64,000 bases of DNA, taken from assembly GCA_014058105.1 (NCBI GenBank), contig JACGCM010001844.1, positions 2,356,001-2,420,000 of the forward strand, written 5' to 3'. Positions within the stretch are counted from its first letter, which is position 1, and each line of letters opens with the position of its first letter. The translations under genes and the position numbers were made by a program. Below the pieces are notes generated by a model, which was given only the letters and a program-made list of their open reading frames with translations, was not told the DNA's origin and did not search any database. Origin of the DNA: Kingdonia uniflora. Taxonomy: Eukaryota; Streptophyta; Magnoliopsida; Ranunculales; Circaeasteraceae. Of this stretch, positions 12,195 through 25,248 are shown in pieces.

Positions 12195-14123
12195 ACCTTC
12201 AATCTCCTCGTATTCCGCGGATTACGGACTCGATCTCCATATTCTGTAGTGAGGTTGTAAGAACCAAGTCCATTTTTTCCCACAGCGATAAAAGGTCCTT
12301 ACTAATTTTTTACGAGTTTCCATGCATTGAGTTCCTTTCTATACTTTGGTATCTCTTGTAGGACGAGATCTTTAATCTCAAATTCTCCATGACGAACTCA
12401 TTTTTTATATGATCTTGTTAAAGCCTTATGGTACCTTTCTAAGTTCATGATGGCTCTGCCTCTTATTTCCTCGATCCAATTCATGTTACACGCCAATTGA
12501 AACTCTTTTTCTTTGTCTATCATGGTATGGTCACATAGTAGATGATGATATTAAGTGGGGATGATTTCTTCGGTACCATATGCCAATAAGAATGGTGTAC
12601 ATCTAGTCAATACTCGAGGTATTGTTCGGTATGCCCATAACACGTATGGTAATTCTTGTACCCAATTTTCCATCTTCTCTGTCAAGCATTTTTTGATTCC
12701 GTTGACTATAGTTCGATTGGTGATTTCGGCCTGACCATTTCCTTGTAGGTAACACAGATTTGAAGGAGAGTGAATTATGTTGTGTTGGTTGAGGAAATTA
12801 GCGACCTTGGAACCAATGAACCTTGGCCTATTGTCGATTCTGATAAGGTGGGGGCACCCAAACCGTATTATAATAGTTTTTCATATAAACTTGATAACTT
12901 CGTCTTCACGTGTTTGACATAAAGGAACTACTTCTACCTACTTGGTGAAGTAGTTTGTTGCTACAAGGAGGTGCTTCTATTTTCTTGGCGCTGCTGGGAA
13001 TTCTCCCACAAGATCGAGGGCCCATATTTTGAATGGTCAGATAACTTTGCTATAATGGAGTTCCAAAGCTGGAGCTCAAATTTTGGGTCCATGCCATTGG
13101 CAGGCATCACACTTGCTTGCATATTCAATGGCTTGAGCTTTCATTTTAGGCCAAAAGACTCCTTGAGTAAGAGCTCGGCTTGCTAAAGATCATCCTGCCA
13201 CATGAGATTCACAAGTGCCCTCATAAAGTTCCTGCATGAAGGCTTGGGCCTCTTTATTAGATAAGTATTGGAAATATGGTCCTGTAATCGACTTTTTGCA
13301 AAAGAGGTTTTTGTTAACGACGTATCGTTTAACTTTGTCCAGCAAATGTCTTTTTTCAGTAGCATCTTTGGGGAGTTCACCATAAAATTTACTTTTGGGC
13401 CCGATGTATGTGATGAAAGGTCATCTCCAATCGTCTTCGCCCTCTTCACCACCCCCAGTATTAACAAAATTTGAGTTGATAATGTTAATGTTGGGGGTGG
13501 ATACTGCTTCGATATTCAAATATCGAATTTCTATTTCGAGGACTCCCGCAAGAAAGGCAAGGGAATCAAAATTTCTACTTTCTACGTGAGGAAATGTTCG
13601 ATGGTAGCCTTTTTGAATATGCTCATTCTATCGGCTATTGCTGCGGTGTAATCAATCATTTTTCCATTTTTTTGATACTTGTCTGTATAATGGTTCACTA
13701 TGAGTAAAGAGTTCGTTCACAGAAATAACTCAAGCACACAAATCTCAAGAGCCATATATAGACCGTGGATTAATGCATCGTATTCATTCTCATTGTTTAT
13801 AGCCTCAAAGTTGAGTCGGATTGATTTCTCAATTCTATTATTAGAAGGTGTGATAAGAATGATCTTGATGCCTGACCCCGCAGGTCCGACAGAACTGCTG
13901 GTTAGAAGGCACCAACCTTTCTTAGATATCCAATCTAATTTTTATTTGAATTATTCCTTATTTATGTCGGTACTATCCTCTTCCTAGGCAGGGTCATCTA
14001 CTGGAAAGTCTCTAAGGAAATATACTACTGCTAGCCCCTTTTTGAAATGCCGTGGTTTGTAACATATATCGTTCTCACCAAGAGTAACCGACCATTACTG
14101 GACTCGTCAGGATTTTCCTAGTG
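12195..14123 (-). pseudogene. pol of element C, 3' part (aRH and integrase)
   Basis: Continues, on the minus strand, the pol gene that is cut by the inverted duplication at 14123/14124. First comes the end of the RNase H linker (KSxRVQxWSVTLGENDI, 14110-14050), then the archaeal-type RNase H with VGPAGSGIKIILITPSNN (about 13900-13830), then the integrase zinc region (ESHVAG and CDACQWHG, about 13215-13070) and integrase core fragments (NGxG in the region 12840-12700). The C-terminal domain ends about 12200 with WRSSP-like remnants. Many stops and frameshifts. Confidence 0.8.
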
Positions 14124-14361
14124 ATGGTTTAAACAATTATTTGTCATTTTAGATAGACTTCATCCACTGAATAATACCCCATAGTGTGCGGAACCGTGCC
14201 TATATTGTAATTGCATGGCGGCGCAACTCTATTAGACAAGTTGTTGAAAAGCTACCTTAGATGCAAGACATTCACGTCGTTGTTAGAACCAAGCACCCCA
14301 AAGAATATGTGCCATATTCAATGATCTTGTGATGCAACCACTTCTAAAATCGCCGTCAGAG
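14124..14361 (-). pseudogene. PIF/Harbinger transposase fragment (duplicated copy, cut at the arm end)
   Basis: Inverted copy of 29165-29402. Reads (minus strand) ILEVVASQDH, then GVLGSNNDVNVL and YNIGTVPHTMGYYSVDE, all typical of the DDE domain of plant Harbinger transposases. It stops abruptly at the duplication border, in the middle of the domain. Confidence 0.7.
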
Positions 14362-17300
14362 TACTTTTCTCAAATTACAAAGAAGACTACTAAGGGATCG
14401 AAAGAAATAAAGGGTAAACATGACAATTGTTTCATCCAGGAAACTTTTTGGCCTAATTAATCTGACGGTCTACACAAATTTCACTATTCATGGTTTTAAC
14501 CAGAAACGCACATCCCTCCTCGTCACGCGTGATAGAAAAATCGAACGTGTACAATTGCAAGTTTCATTGTATGGCTTATTTTTCTTTAGTGTAGACTATA
14601 CACAGATTTAAGTAAACTGACTCGTGGGTCAAGATGGAAAACTAAATAACGACTGTATGCAACAGAGTTACACTGACATAGGATGGTATATAGGGATAGG
14701 GTTATGCCGAGAAATATAATGTGTAACCAAACACTGTAAGACAAGCCTATCATTTAAATTTTTATTATTTTTTCATATTCAGATCTTTTAATAAAAATAA
14801 GGGTCTAAATATAGGTCTGCTACATTTAAAGTTTCCTCCAGAGGGATGGAAATTACGATCATCTTGAAGAATGAGAAAGACAGGTAAATGGCTTAGTACA
14901 CCAATATAATTTATGAACCAAAACTGCATTGTAGTTCTTAAACCATATATGACATAAGTAGGATAAAACTAGTTTTACTACACAATAGATGATTGCTGCA
15001 AAGATAAGAGAGAGAACTCAAAATACTACAAGCTCAATAAGCTCCTTTTTCTTCTAATTGACAGAAGACGACGGGTTCTCTTGGATATAATAATATAAAA
15101 ATTTAATCCTAGTAGAGCAACCACATATGAATCCTCTTTATGGTGATGGCTACTATCACCATGATTGTCCACACAATCAATAGCAAGACCATAAACCTTG
15201 TACAAGAGCTACTCTTCAATACGTACTTGCAAAGAAGTATTTCTCACATTGAGCATATATACTTCCCACCTCCAACTTGCCTTGGCATAACAAGGTTACC
15301 ATCACCATGAGGTCTCATGATCTCATAACTTTTTTCTTGTGTTGAGCTCGGTGATTGTTTATTTATCTAGGTTGAAGTTAGGTTTAAGAACCTAAAGGAG
15401 AGAATTGCCTATATAACCTATAAAAAACAAACAAACTTGATATCTAGGCCCCATTAAAATGATGCATATTTGATAATAACTTAATCCATTAACAATTTTT
15501 TTGCAACTTTATGGGCTTCCTGTTGAACATGTATTCATAAATGAAACAAAAATGAACGAAAAGAAAATTAAAAACAACTAATGATCGAGGTTTACAGTCA
15601 CTGTAATTTTCTTAAGACAGATTAACCCTGTGTATGGTACTTTACAGTTAATGGCGCATATCCCCTAAGATACAACGATCGAATCGTATAGACTTAAAGC
15701 ACTCAAGCCGATACGCCTATCAAACTATTTGTAATATTACTCTCTGGAAGGAAGCAACAAAAATAAAAGAGATTCAGGTTTTTTCTGTGTTTTAAATAAT
15801 ACATAAAATGAGCTATTTAAAGAGGAGAATGTGACTTATCCAAACACCTGTTGGCAGGGTTGTATCCCAAGATACACCTCTGTGAAGAGTTGTAGCTCTT
15901 GGAGAGAGTAACCAACTCCTGAATAAATAACCCAAAAATAAATAAAAACGAAAAGTGACTTAGTGTAAACTAGAAATTCCCATGATCTCATGGCCCTAAG
16001 GCCGATTCATAGACTTATAAATAGTCTAGGTAAGACATGGGTCTGGTCGTGCAAGCAAGCCCATGAGTGTCCCCATATAGAAAGTCTCCACACACTTGCC
16101 TCACCCACGTGTGAGGACACCGCCTACTTACACATGCTACATATGATAGTAGTGTGCAACTCATAATAAGGTGAAAATCCTATTTTTACTTATCCAATGT
16201 GGGACTAAATAGAAGCACCAAGTTAAACATTCAAATCAACTAAAACATATAGATTTTTCCCAACATATTCTACGTAAGGATACTCAAAACTATGATATCA
16301 ATTGGATTGAAGAACCATCAGCTAAGTGTAACCATCACCTCAGTCTTAGCCTTTAAGTGTAGCCAAAGTAGCCATTAGCGACATTTTTTAGGGTTATTTG
16401 ATTCATTGGTAGGTTTTGTCAATCCGTAGTGGATTATCTATGGGCAGTACAATAGAAGGTTAATGACAACTTCGCCACTCTCTCATACTCTTGAGTATGC
16501 TCTCTTTATAAATATGATTTTCGATTCAACCTATTTAATTAAATAATCAAAGAACGAAAAAAATAGTTTGAGATTTTGAGAAGAAAACACTCCTCTAGGT
16601 TTTATACTTGATTCTCAAAAGAATGCCAAGGTATTGCCCCTTTTAGGGTTACAAGACCTATTTATAGAGTGAATCTGTAGTTCTACTCGAATTACAATAA
16701 AATCCCTACTTGAATTAGGTTAGCTAATCCTACTCAAACTAGGATAAAAGTCTTCTGGTCGTAGGAGAAAATATCACACCGAAATGACATAGAATATATA
16801 AGGTATTTAGATCCTCCTAGATTAGTTAAACATAGGAAGTAAAGAATCAAGTGTATAGCCTTATCATTTTTCAAAACAGTAGTTACTATTTCCCCTCATA
16901 TGAACATATAATCTCATGGTAAATGGATTTCCCATTTTTTGGCGTTATGAGATGAACGTTATTAGAGGACTTGAGGATCCAATGATCATTGAGGCCAAAG
17001 CTTTTAGCTTGAACAAGTTCTTCTAGATAATCTGTACATAACTTTGATATGTAGAGTTTATAGTTGGTTTACTTGGAGGCTTACTCATATATTAGGTTCT
17101 CTACATCTCCTTTTTTCTATTCAGGTAGAACACCCTCGCATAAATGTTCATGATATCAGAACGGGTTCTATCTATAGGAGCGATATCGGTTTGGCAGTAA
17201 TGACCAACCTATCTCATGGTATGTCACCATCAGCCTCCCATAATCTTTATGTGCATATTTTTCTGAGGATAGATTTCAAATCTAACTTGGATAGTGTTAG

Positions 17301-17930
17301 GAGTTGGGTCTGGCCCAAGGTGGGAACCCAACTAGGGGGGGTGTCTCCACTGGACTCCTAAGTTGACCCATAAATCTAAGGTTTATGGGGAGAGTTTTAA
17401 AAGGGTTATATATATCTAACTAGGTCACGGGTACTAGTAACATTGATGTCCGGTAACACCTTTTTTGCTATCGTCGTAGATTGTATCCACATGAAATGGT
17501 TCCTAGACGTTCACATATCTCGTGAAATGATCATTTCGTATCAATTTATCGTTATTATTGAGAATATCAAAATCATGAGAGACATTGATCTTTTGTCATT
17601 TAAGTTGCAATATGAAACTCACCTTTTTTTTTGGTATTTATATCTTAATATCTATTCACTGACTACATAAATGTGAATTATTATCTTCATATATGTAGTG
17701 GCTTATTCCACATCTCAAACTCAAGCTTCATCTTAGACCATCATACATTCACTCAACCTCATCAATATACACGTGGTACATTTATGGCACATTATGAAAC
17801 TGTAGGGTTCTACTTGTTATTTTCGACCTCTACATCAACAATTCGAGTCAACAAGCACTCCGCCATTAATAAAGCCATTACAAGATAGCAAGATCATACC
17901 GTTACACAATCAGTTCAAAGCCTATCAAAT
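14362..17930. other. non-coding part of the left arm
   Basis: No gene family recognised. It is the mirror of 25596-29164. The short ORFs in it (14420-14611, 17044-17361, 17443-17888) exist identically in the right arm, show no motif, and look like chance frames. LTR-like segments are described under the right arm. Confidence 0.6.
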
Positions 17931-17952
17931 ATATATATATATATATATATAT
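17931..17952. repeat. TA dinucleotide microsatellite (left arm)
   Basis: Uninterrupted AT/TA tract directly outside the LTR of element C. It is one repeat unit (2 bp) longer than its mirror at 25574-25593. Confidence 0.9.
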
Positions 17953-18277
17953 TGTAACGTCCATCATTAAGAATAATAATGGTCGTCAAACGGTCATAAA
18001 ATAATACCTATAAATAGGAACAGAGAATTCCAGATGAAGGATGGATAAATTCTGACTCAAATGTTCTATACAAAAATACTCAAAACATCCTGCGTAATAG
18101 CTAGCAACTATCAATAACATCTATCTTTCTAAATCCTTAAGAGCGGTCGTGGTTTTTAACCCATTCAAAGGTTTTCCACACTAAACTTTGTGTTAGTATT
18201 CGTTCATTATTCATCTGAACACTCTGATATTTCTGGGTGCAAAGACTAAGTTCAAAATACAAAATTAGGCTATTACA
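17953..18277 (+). repeat. LTR of element C, copy in the left arm (325 bp)
   Basis: Starts TGTAACGTCC at 17953 and ends GGCTATTACA at 18277, followed by a PBS-like TTTGGCACCGTGTGTGGG. TATA-like CTATAAATAGG at about 18007-18017. Exact mirror of the 5' LTR at 25249-25573. Confidence 0.85.
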
Positions 18278-18289
18278 TTTGGCACCGTG

Positions 18290-19470
18290 TGTGGGAATGA
18301 AGTTCTCAATCCCATTGTCTTAGAAATAGCTGATTATCTCTCTACAGAACATCGCTTCCAGACTAGAGTATGCCAATTATTCCTATAAAAGGAAATGCCA
18401 TGAATTGTGGGCCACTCTAAACTCTAAAACAGAAAGGCGAGCCGCTCTGGAACAATAACTGGCAGGTTTACAAGATGCGTTGAAGGTTTTGCATGGAAAA
18501 TAGATTGCAACCCAGAAGAACAAAGGCATACAGGCAGCTGGTTCACTAGTTTAAGTTAAAGACAGACTTGGACATCACGCTAACAGTCTAGGAGGTAAAA
18601 TTTGATCTAATCATAATCAACCTGGGGTTAATATTGTCCAGATACAGGAAGCCCACAAAGAAGTTGATGACGGTCTTGCTGGCGTCAGACAGGCAGAAGA
18701 TCCACCCGGTGGAAAAATTCGTATTCCGGCACATGATCGACTGTGGAAGAGTTCGTATTTCGGCACGCGATCAACTAAGTAAAGGTAGTGGTGACTATAA
18801 TCCTTGCGAAATACACGTCCCGCGCCCGACCATCGCAGCTCGTCAGTACGTGACTCAGGAACATGTTGAAAAGAATATCAAATAATTGTCTGAAGCCCAA
18901 GCTTAAACTGCAACAGGCTACAAAAAATCCCGTTTGCGAAGGAACTATTGGATGACGAAGTTCCCACCGGTTTCCACACCCCAAAAATCCTAAAATACAG
19001 GGGAAATGGTCCCGTGGAGTATGTTAAAGAATTTCAGGATGCTTTAGGATTGTATTCTACATCCAACCACATTTTATGTTGTTTCTTTCCTACCAGACTA
19101 CAAGGCGAGCCTTTGTAATGGTTCCACACACTACAAGAAGGGTTCATTACAACTTTTGAACAGTTACGGTAACTCTTTGTTAAGAACTACTCGCACAATA
19201 GAGACAAAGATGAGAATATGTATTCTCAATTCATCCTTAAGCAGTTGCCATGAGTGAAGCTCGAAACGTTTACTAAGAAATTCTTGGAGTTAGCCAGAAA
19301 GGTGGACCGACTTGATCAGAAAATTACTATTTCATCCTTCACCAACGCTTTGTCAGTAGATAGAAGAGAGAAGGAGTACCTAATTCTAAACAAACCTATG
19401 ACCTTGAAAGACATGATCAAAAATATTAATGGATATATTGATCTCGAAAGGATGATATCTGAAAGGTAGA
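18290..19470 (+). pseudogene. gag of element C, copy in the left arm
   Basis: Gag with frames broken by stops. N-terminal region about 18370-18890 carries PTIAARQYVTQEHVEKNIK, equivalent to RHYVTQEHMNQHF in element A. The gag core lies at about 19020-19250 (QDALGLYSTSNHIL, GEPL then WFHTLQEG, TFEQLR) and the C-terminal helix region at 19254-19469 (KLETFTKKFLELARKVD, EYLILNKPMTLKDMI). It shares all its stops with the right-arm copy. Confidence 0.8.
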
Positions 19471-19762
19471 AAACTCATAAATCAACCTTGACAGCAAGAG
19501 ATCAATGCACAGAGCAAGAATTCAATCGTGCTGCTGATCACAGAGGGGACAGGAAGTGGACCAAGTCTAATGACGATGGAACTCAGAGAGGTAGTAATAT
19601 GCCCAATCCCTGTCTTCCCAAAATGATTGTCACGATAGCCAGCAAAAGGATAAATTCTTCCGCAATGCCCAATATCTTCAACTCATTGAGAGCAAACCAT
19701 ATTATATATACCACAAACTCTGACATCATAACACGGAAAATTGCTTCACTTTGTAACGACTG

Positions 19763-21743
19763 TTGGAGTATATTTTTGCGGATGGACTAATGCATGAGTT
19801 CATCTTAGACGTTGAAAATTACAAAAATGGGAGTTACAAGCTTACCACTGAGATCGTACAAATAGAGGAGCGACAGAGGAAAAACATTTATACCACATCT
19901 CCCTCAGCTACTTTATCGAGATTCAGACCATTAATAGCCGCATCCAGTTCCCAAAGCACAGGGATCTTCTTCAAAGATTGTGACATTCGCCACATCAATT
20001 TTCCTCATCATAATGTACTTGTGATCATGCTAAAAATGAGAAATGTCATACTATATATAATGATGGTGGATACTGGTAATAGTATCAAACTACTTTTCCA
20101 AAACATGATTGATCAGATGGACTGGCATACAAAGTTTAGCTTAGCGACATCAATATCAGTGGGTTTAACAGATCTAAAGAAGAATGTATAGGCAAGATCA
20201 TACTTCCTATTATTGCTATACTGGCAATGGTTGACGTAGTATTCTACATTATCAATGTAAAATCCCGTTATTTGGGAATCATGGAACGCTACTGGATGTA
20301 TAACATGTGAGCCATCCCATCGACTTATCATTTGGCATTTGATTCGATTGGAATGGAAGTATTTGCGAAATTAAAGGCAGTCAGAAGCTAGCTCGAGCTT
20401 GCAAAAATTATGTTACCACCATGACAAAACCGTCGATACCGCAACTCGCATAACAATTACAGAAAACCACAGAGATCATTACAAAAAACCAACTGCCAAG
20501 CGCAGAAACTGTAAAATACATCGAGATTAGTGGAGACAAATGAGGCACCTACATTAGAACTTTTTTTCCCACGATAGAGCACAATGTTCTTATTCAATTT
20601 CTCAAAGACAACAATAATGTCTTCGCATAGACATTTCACGAAATGCCAAGCATTGATCCAAATTTGGCTAACTACAAACTTAGTTTAAAAGATAAAACTG
20701 AGGTAGTCAAGCAGAAACAGAGAACTTTAGCACCAAAGCTCCGATAAAAATTCAATAAAGAGATTGATAAACTAATTGAAGTTGGTTTTATCCAAAAAGC
20801 CAATTACCCATAATGGATCTCGAACATAATAGTAGTTTCGAAGAAAAATGGGAAGAACAGAGTATGCGTGGATTTCATGGACCTCAATAAACATACTCTG
20901 AAGGATAGTTTTCTACTTCCTATCATAAACCATCCACTTGATTCCATCGCAGGGTTTGAACTCTTATCCATGATGGACGCCGCGTTAGGGTATAACCAAA
21001 TACCTATGTTACCCGAAGATCATAAAAATAACAGCTTTTATCACAGAGCATGGTTTGTATTGCTACAAGGTTATGCCTTTCGGCCTTAAGAATGTAGGAG
21101 CCACTTACCAAAGACTGATAACACAGATGTTAAAAGATGAACCTGGGAAAATAATAGAAGTTTACATTGATGATACGCTGTGTAAAAGTCTTAAGAAGGA
21201 AAACCATCTCACAAATTTACATACGAACTTCAAAATTCTTCGATTTTATAAAATGGGACTAAATCCTGACAAATGTAAATTGGAGTCCAATCAAGCAAGT
21301 TCTTGGGACATTTGATTACCGAGCAAGGTATCGAGGCTGACCCAGGTCATATTCATACATTATTATTTATGCCTTCTCCAAAGATAAAGAATGACATACA
21401 AAAATTATTTGACCTACTGTGCGAAAGGACGAAGAAAAAGAAACCTAAACAAGATCATGAGATCGAGTGGACCACGGAATGTGAAGCAGCATTTCAAGAA
21501 CTAAAATGCTATTTGGGAAAGCCACCAGTAATGAGTACAGCCAAGGAAGGAGAAGAACTCACCATATATCTTGCCGTAGCAGATGAATCACTAAGCTCAA
21601 TCCTCATTTGACTTGATGAAAAGACGGAGAAACCTGCCTACTTCATCACCAAGATTCTCACTCTAGCAGAAACTCGGTACACTAAGATTGAAACTACTTC
21701 TATCTCTCGTCTATACATCGCAAAAGTTACAAAAATATTTTCA
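19763..21743 (+). pseudogene. PR-RT-RNase H of element C, copy in the left arm (cut at 21743)
   Basis: Protease with MVDTGNSIKLLF (about 20060-20100). RT reads through several frames: FMDLNKHTLKD, MMDAALGYNQIPMLPE (about 20960-21020), MPFGLKNVGATYQRL, and an intact YIDD box (about 21160-21175). The thumb and RNase H follow (GHLITEQGIEADP, EIEWTTECEAAFQELK, LSLVYTSQKLQKYF). At 21743 the frame runs into the spacer and then the mirror arm, so the encoded chain turns into nonsense. The frameshifts are the same as in the right arm. Confidence 0.85.
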
Positions 21744-21782
21744 CGTAAGGGGTAATTTGTCATTACTCGAACTTAGTGAGCT
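21744..21782. other. 39 bp spacer of the inverted repeat
   Basis: Unpaired centre of the palindrome. On the minus strand it continues the element C pol reading frame out of the right arm: KYFQAH, then VRVMTNYPLRE, which is the authentic RNase H/linker sequence seen in the other elements (for example VMTNYSLREVL in element A). This shows that the spacer belongs to the original element and not to a linker or adapter. Confidence 0.9.
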
Positions 21783-21784
21783 TG

Positions 21785-23763
21785 AAAATATTTTTGTAAC
21801 TTTTGCGATGTATAGACGAGAGATAGAAGTAGTTTCAATCTTAGTGTACCGAGTTTCTGCTAGAGTGAGAATCTTGGTGATGAAGTAGGCAGGTTTCTCC
21901 GTCTTTTCATCAAGTCAAATGAGGATTGAGCTTAGTGATTCATCTGCTACGGCAAGATATATGGTGAGTTCTTCTCCTTCCTTGGCTGTACTCATTACTG
22001 GTGGCTTTCCCAAATAGCATTTTAGTTCTTGAAATGCTGCTTCACATTCCGTGGTCCACTCGATCTCATGATCTTGTTTAGGTTTCTTTTTCTTCGTCCT
22101 TTCGCACAGTAGGTCAAATAATTTTTGTATGTCATTCTTTATCTTTGGAGAAGGCATAAATAATAATGTATGAATATGACCTGGGTCAGCCTCGATACCT
22201 TGCTCGGTAATCAAATGTCCCAAGAACTTGCTTGATTGGACTCCAATTTACATTTGTCAGGATTTAGTCCCATTTTATAAAATCGAAGAATTTTGAAGTT
22301 CGTATGTAAATTTGTGAGATGGTTTTCCTTCTTAAGACTTTTACACAGCGTATCATCAATGTAAACTTCTATTATTTTCCCAGGTTCATCTTTTAACATC
22401 TGTGTTATCAGTCTTTGGTAAGTGGCTCCTACATTCTTAAGGCCGAAAGGCATAACCTTGTAGCAATACAAACCATGCTCTGTGATAAAAGCTGTTATTT
22501 TTATGATCTTCGGGTAACATAGGTATTTGGTTATACCCTAACGCGGCGTCCATCATGGATAAGAGTTCAAACCCTGCGATGGAATCAAGTGGATGGTTTA
22601 TGATAGGAAGTAGAAAACTATCCTTCAGAGTATGTTTATTGAGGTCCATGAAATCCACGCATACTCTGTTCTTCCCATTTTTCTTCGAAACTACTATTAT
22701 GTTCGAGATCCATTATGGGTAATTGGCTTTTTGGATAAAACCAACTTCAATTAGTTTATCAATCTCTTTATTGAATTTTTATCGGAGCTTTGGTGCTAAA
22801 GTTCTCTGTTTCTGCTTGACTACCTCAGTTTTATCTTTTAAACTAAGTTTGTAGTTAGCCAAATTTGGATCAATGCTTGGCATTTCGTGAAATGTCTATG
22901 CGAAGACATTATTGTTGTCTTTGAGAAATTGAATAAGAACATTGTGCTCTATCGTGGGAAAAAAAGTTCTAATGTAGGTGCCTCATTTGTCTCCACTAAT
23001 CTCGATGTATTTTACAGTTTCTGCGCTTGGCAGTTGGTTTTTTGTAATGATCTCTGTGGTTTTCTGTAATTGTTATGCGAGTTGCGGTATCGACGGTTTT
23101 GTCATGGTGGTAACATAATTTTTGCAAGCTCGAGCTAGCTTCTGACTGCCTTTAATTTCGCAAATACTTCCATTCCAATCGAATCAAATGCCAAATGATA
23201 AGTCGATGGGATGGCTCACATGTTATACATCCAGTAGCGTTCCATGATTCCCAAATAACGGGATTTTACATTGATAATGTAGAATACTACGTCAACCATT
23301 GCCAGTATAGCAATAATAGGAAGTATGATCTTGCCTATACATTCTTCTTTAGATCTGTTAAACCCACTGATATTGATGTCGCTAAGCTAAACTTTGTATG
23401 CCAGTCCATCTGATCAATCATGTTTTGGAAAAGTAGTTTGATACTATTACCAGTATCCACCATCATTATATATAGTATGACATTTCTCATTTTTAGCATG
23501 ATCACAAGTACATTATGATGAGGAAAATTGATGTGGCGAATGTCACAATCTTTGAAGAAGATCCCTGTGCTTTGGGAACTGGATGCGGCTATTAATGGTC
23601 TGAATCTCGATAAAGTAGCTGAGGGAGATGTGGTATAAATGTTTTTCCTCTGTCGCTCCTCTATTTGTACGATCTCAGTGGTAAGCTTGTAACTCCCATT
23701 TTTGTAATTTTCAACGTCTAAGATGAACTCATGCATTAGTCCATCCGCAAAAATATACTCCAA
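21785..23763 (-). pseudogene. PR-RT-RNase H of element C (original copy)
   Basis: Mirror of 19763-21741. Protease motif DTGNS near 23465, RT with YIDD near 22355, RNase H with KPPVMST and SLVYTSQKLQKYF near 21820. In contrast to the left-arm copy, it continues correctly through the spacer (QAH, VRVMTNYPLRE) and, after the inserted arm, picks up again at 14123. Broken by at least four frameshifts or stops, so not functional. Confidence 0.85.
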
Positions 23764-24056
23764 CAGTCGTTACAAAGTGAAGCAATTTTCCGTGTTATGA
23801 TGTCAGAGTTTGTGGTATATATAATATGGTTTGCTCTCAATGAGTTGAAGATATTGGGCATTGCGGAAGAATTTATCCTTTTGCTGGCTATCGTGACAAT
23901 CATTTTGGGAAGACAGGGATTGGGCATATTACTACCTCTCTGAGTTCCATCGTCATTAGACTTGGTCCACTTCCTGTCCCCTCTGTGATCAGCAGCACGA
24001 TTGAATTCTTGCTCTGTGCATTGATCTCTTGCTGTCAAGGTTGATTTATGAGTTTT

Positions 24057-25228
24057 CTACCTTTCAGATATCATCCTTTCGAGATCAATATATCCATTAA
24101 TATTTTTGATCATGTCTTTCAAGGTCATAGGTTTGTTTAGAATTAGGTACTCCTTCTCTCTTCTATCTACTGACAAAGCGTTGGTGAAGGATGAAATAGT
24201 AATTTTCTGATCAAGTCGGTCCACCTTTCTGGCTAACTCCAAGAATTTCTTAGTAAACGTTTCGAGCTTCACTCATGGCAACTGCTTAAGGATGAATTGA
24301 GAATACATATTCTCATCTTTGTCTCTATTGTGCGAGTAGTTCTTAACAAAGAGTTACCGTAACTGTTCAAAAGTTGTAATGAACCCTTCTTGTAGTGTGT
24401 GGAACCATTACAAAGGCTCGCCTTGTAGTCTGGTAGGAAAGAAACAACATAAAATGTGGTTGGATGTAGAATACAATCCTAAAGCATCCTGAAATTCTTT
24501 AACATACTCCACGGGACCATTTCCCCTGTATTTTAGGATTTTTGGGGTGTGGAAACCGGTGGGAACTTCGTCATCCAATAGTTCCTTCGCAAACGGGATT
24601 TTTTGTAGCCTGTTGCAGTTTAAGCTTGGGCTTCAGACAATTATTTGATATTCTTTTCAACATGTTCCTGAGTCACGTACTGACGAGCTGCGATGGTCGG
24701 GCGCGGGACGTGTATTTCGCAAGGATTATAGTCACCACTACCTTTACTTAGTTGATCGCGTGCCGAAATACGAACTCTTCCACAGTCGATCATGTGCCGG
24801 AATACGAATTTTTCCACCGGGTGGATCTTCTGCCTGTCTGACGCCAGCAAGACCGTCATCAACTTCTTTGTGGGCTTCCTGTATCTGGACAATATTAACC
24901 CCAGGTTGATTATGATTAGATCAAATTTTACCTCCTAGACTGTTAGCGTGATGTCCAAGTCTGTCTTTAACTTAAACTAGTGAACCAGCTGCCTGTATGC
25001 ATTTGTTCTTCTGGGTTGCAATCTATTTTCCATGCAAAACCTTCAACGCATCTTGTAAACCTGCCAGTTATTGTTCTAGAGCGGCTCGCCTTTCTGTTTT
25101 AGAGTTTAGAGTGGCCCACAATTCATGGCATTTCCTTTTATAGGAATAATTGGCATACTCTAGTCTGGAAGCGATGTTCTGTAGAGAGATAATCAGCTAT
25201 TTCTAAGACAATGGGATTGAGAACTTCA
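24057..25228 (-). pseudogene. gag of element C (original copy)
   Basis: Mirror of 18298-19469, with identical disabling changes apart from one substitution at 25076. Begins just after the PBS and ends with the ELARKVDRLDQK and LNKPMTLKDMIKNI segments conserved in all gags of this window. Confidence 0.8.
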
Positions 25229-25248
25229 TTCCCACACACGGTGCCAAA
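25229..25248 (-). other. primer binding site of element C
   Basis: TTTGGCACCGTGTGTGGGAA on the minus strand, directly after the LTR end. Close to TTTGGCGCCGTCTGTTGGAG in element A. A duplicate lies at 18278-18297 (+). Confidence 0.7.

Larger units (their letters stand above)
14124..21743 (+). repeat. left arm of giant inverted repeat (7620 bp)
   Basis: Base x in this arm pairs with base 43526-x in the right arm. Checked at many points: coding stretches in the two arms are identical in sequence and mirror each other in position. I found only four differences: one substitution (18450 versus 25076), one TA unit in the dinucleotide tract (17931-17952 versus 25574-25593), and two one-base homopolymer differences (near 16558/26970 and 15950/27580). 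The arm begins exactly at 14124, where homology with the right flank stops, and ends at 21743. Content: a fragment of a PIF transposase, non-coding DNA, an LTR of element C, and gag-pol of C up to the end of the first RNase H. Confidence 0.97.

Noticed and set aside
13183..13467. 94-codon minus-strand frame in element C pol
   Set aside because: It is out of frame with the integrase zinc region, whose motifs (ESHVAG, CDACQWHG) are read in a neighbouring frame.
17044..17888. Three open frames of 71-105 codons in the left arm (mirrored at 25636-26480)
   Set aside because: Both copies are identical only because of the duplication. No motif, no similarity between them and any family I know, AT-rich composition, no start context.
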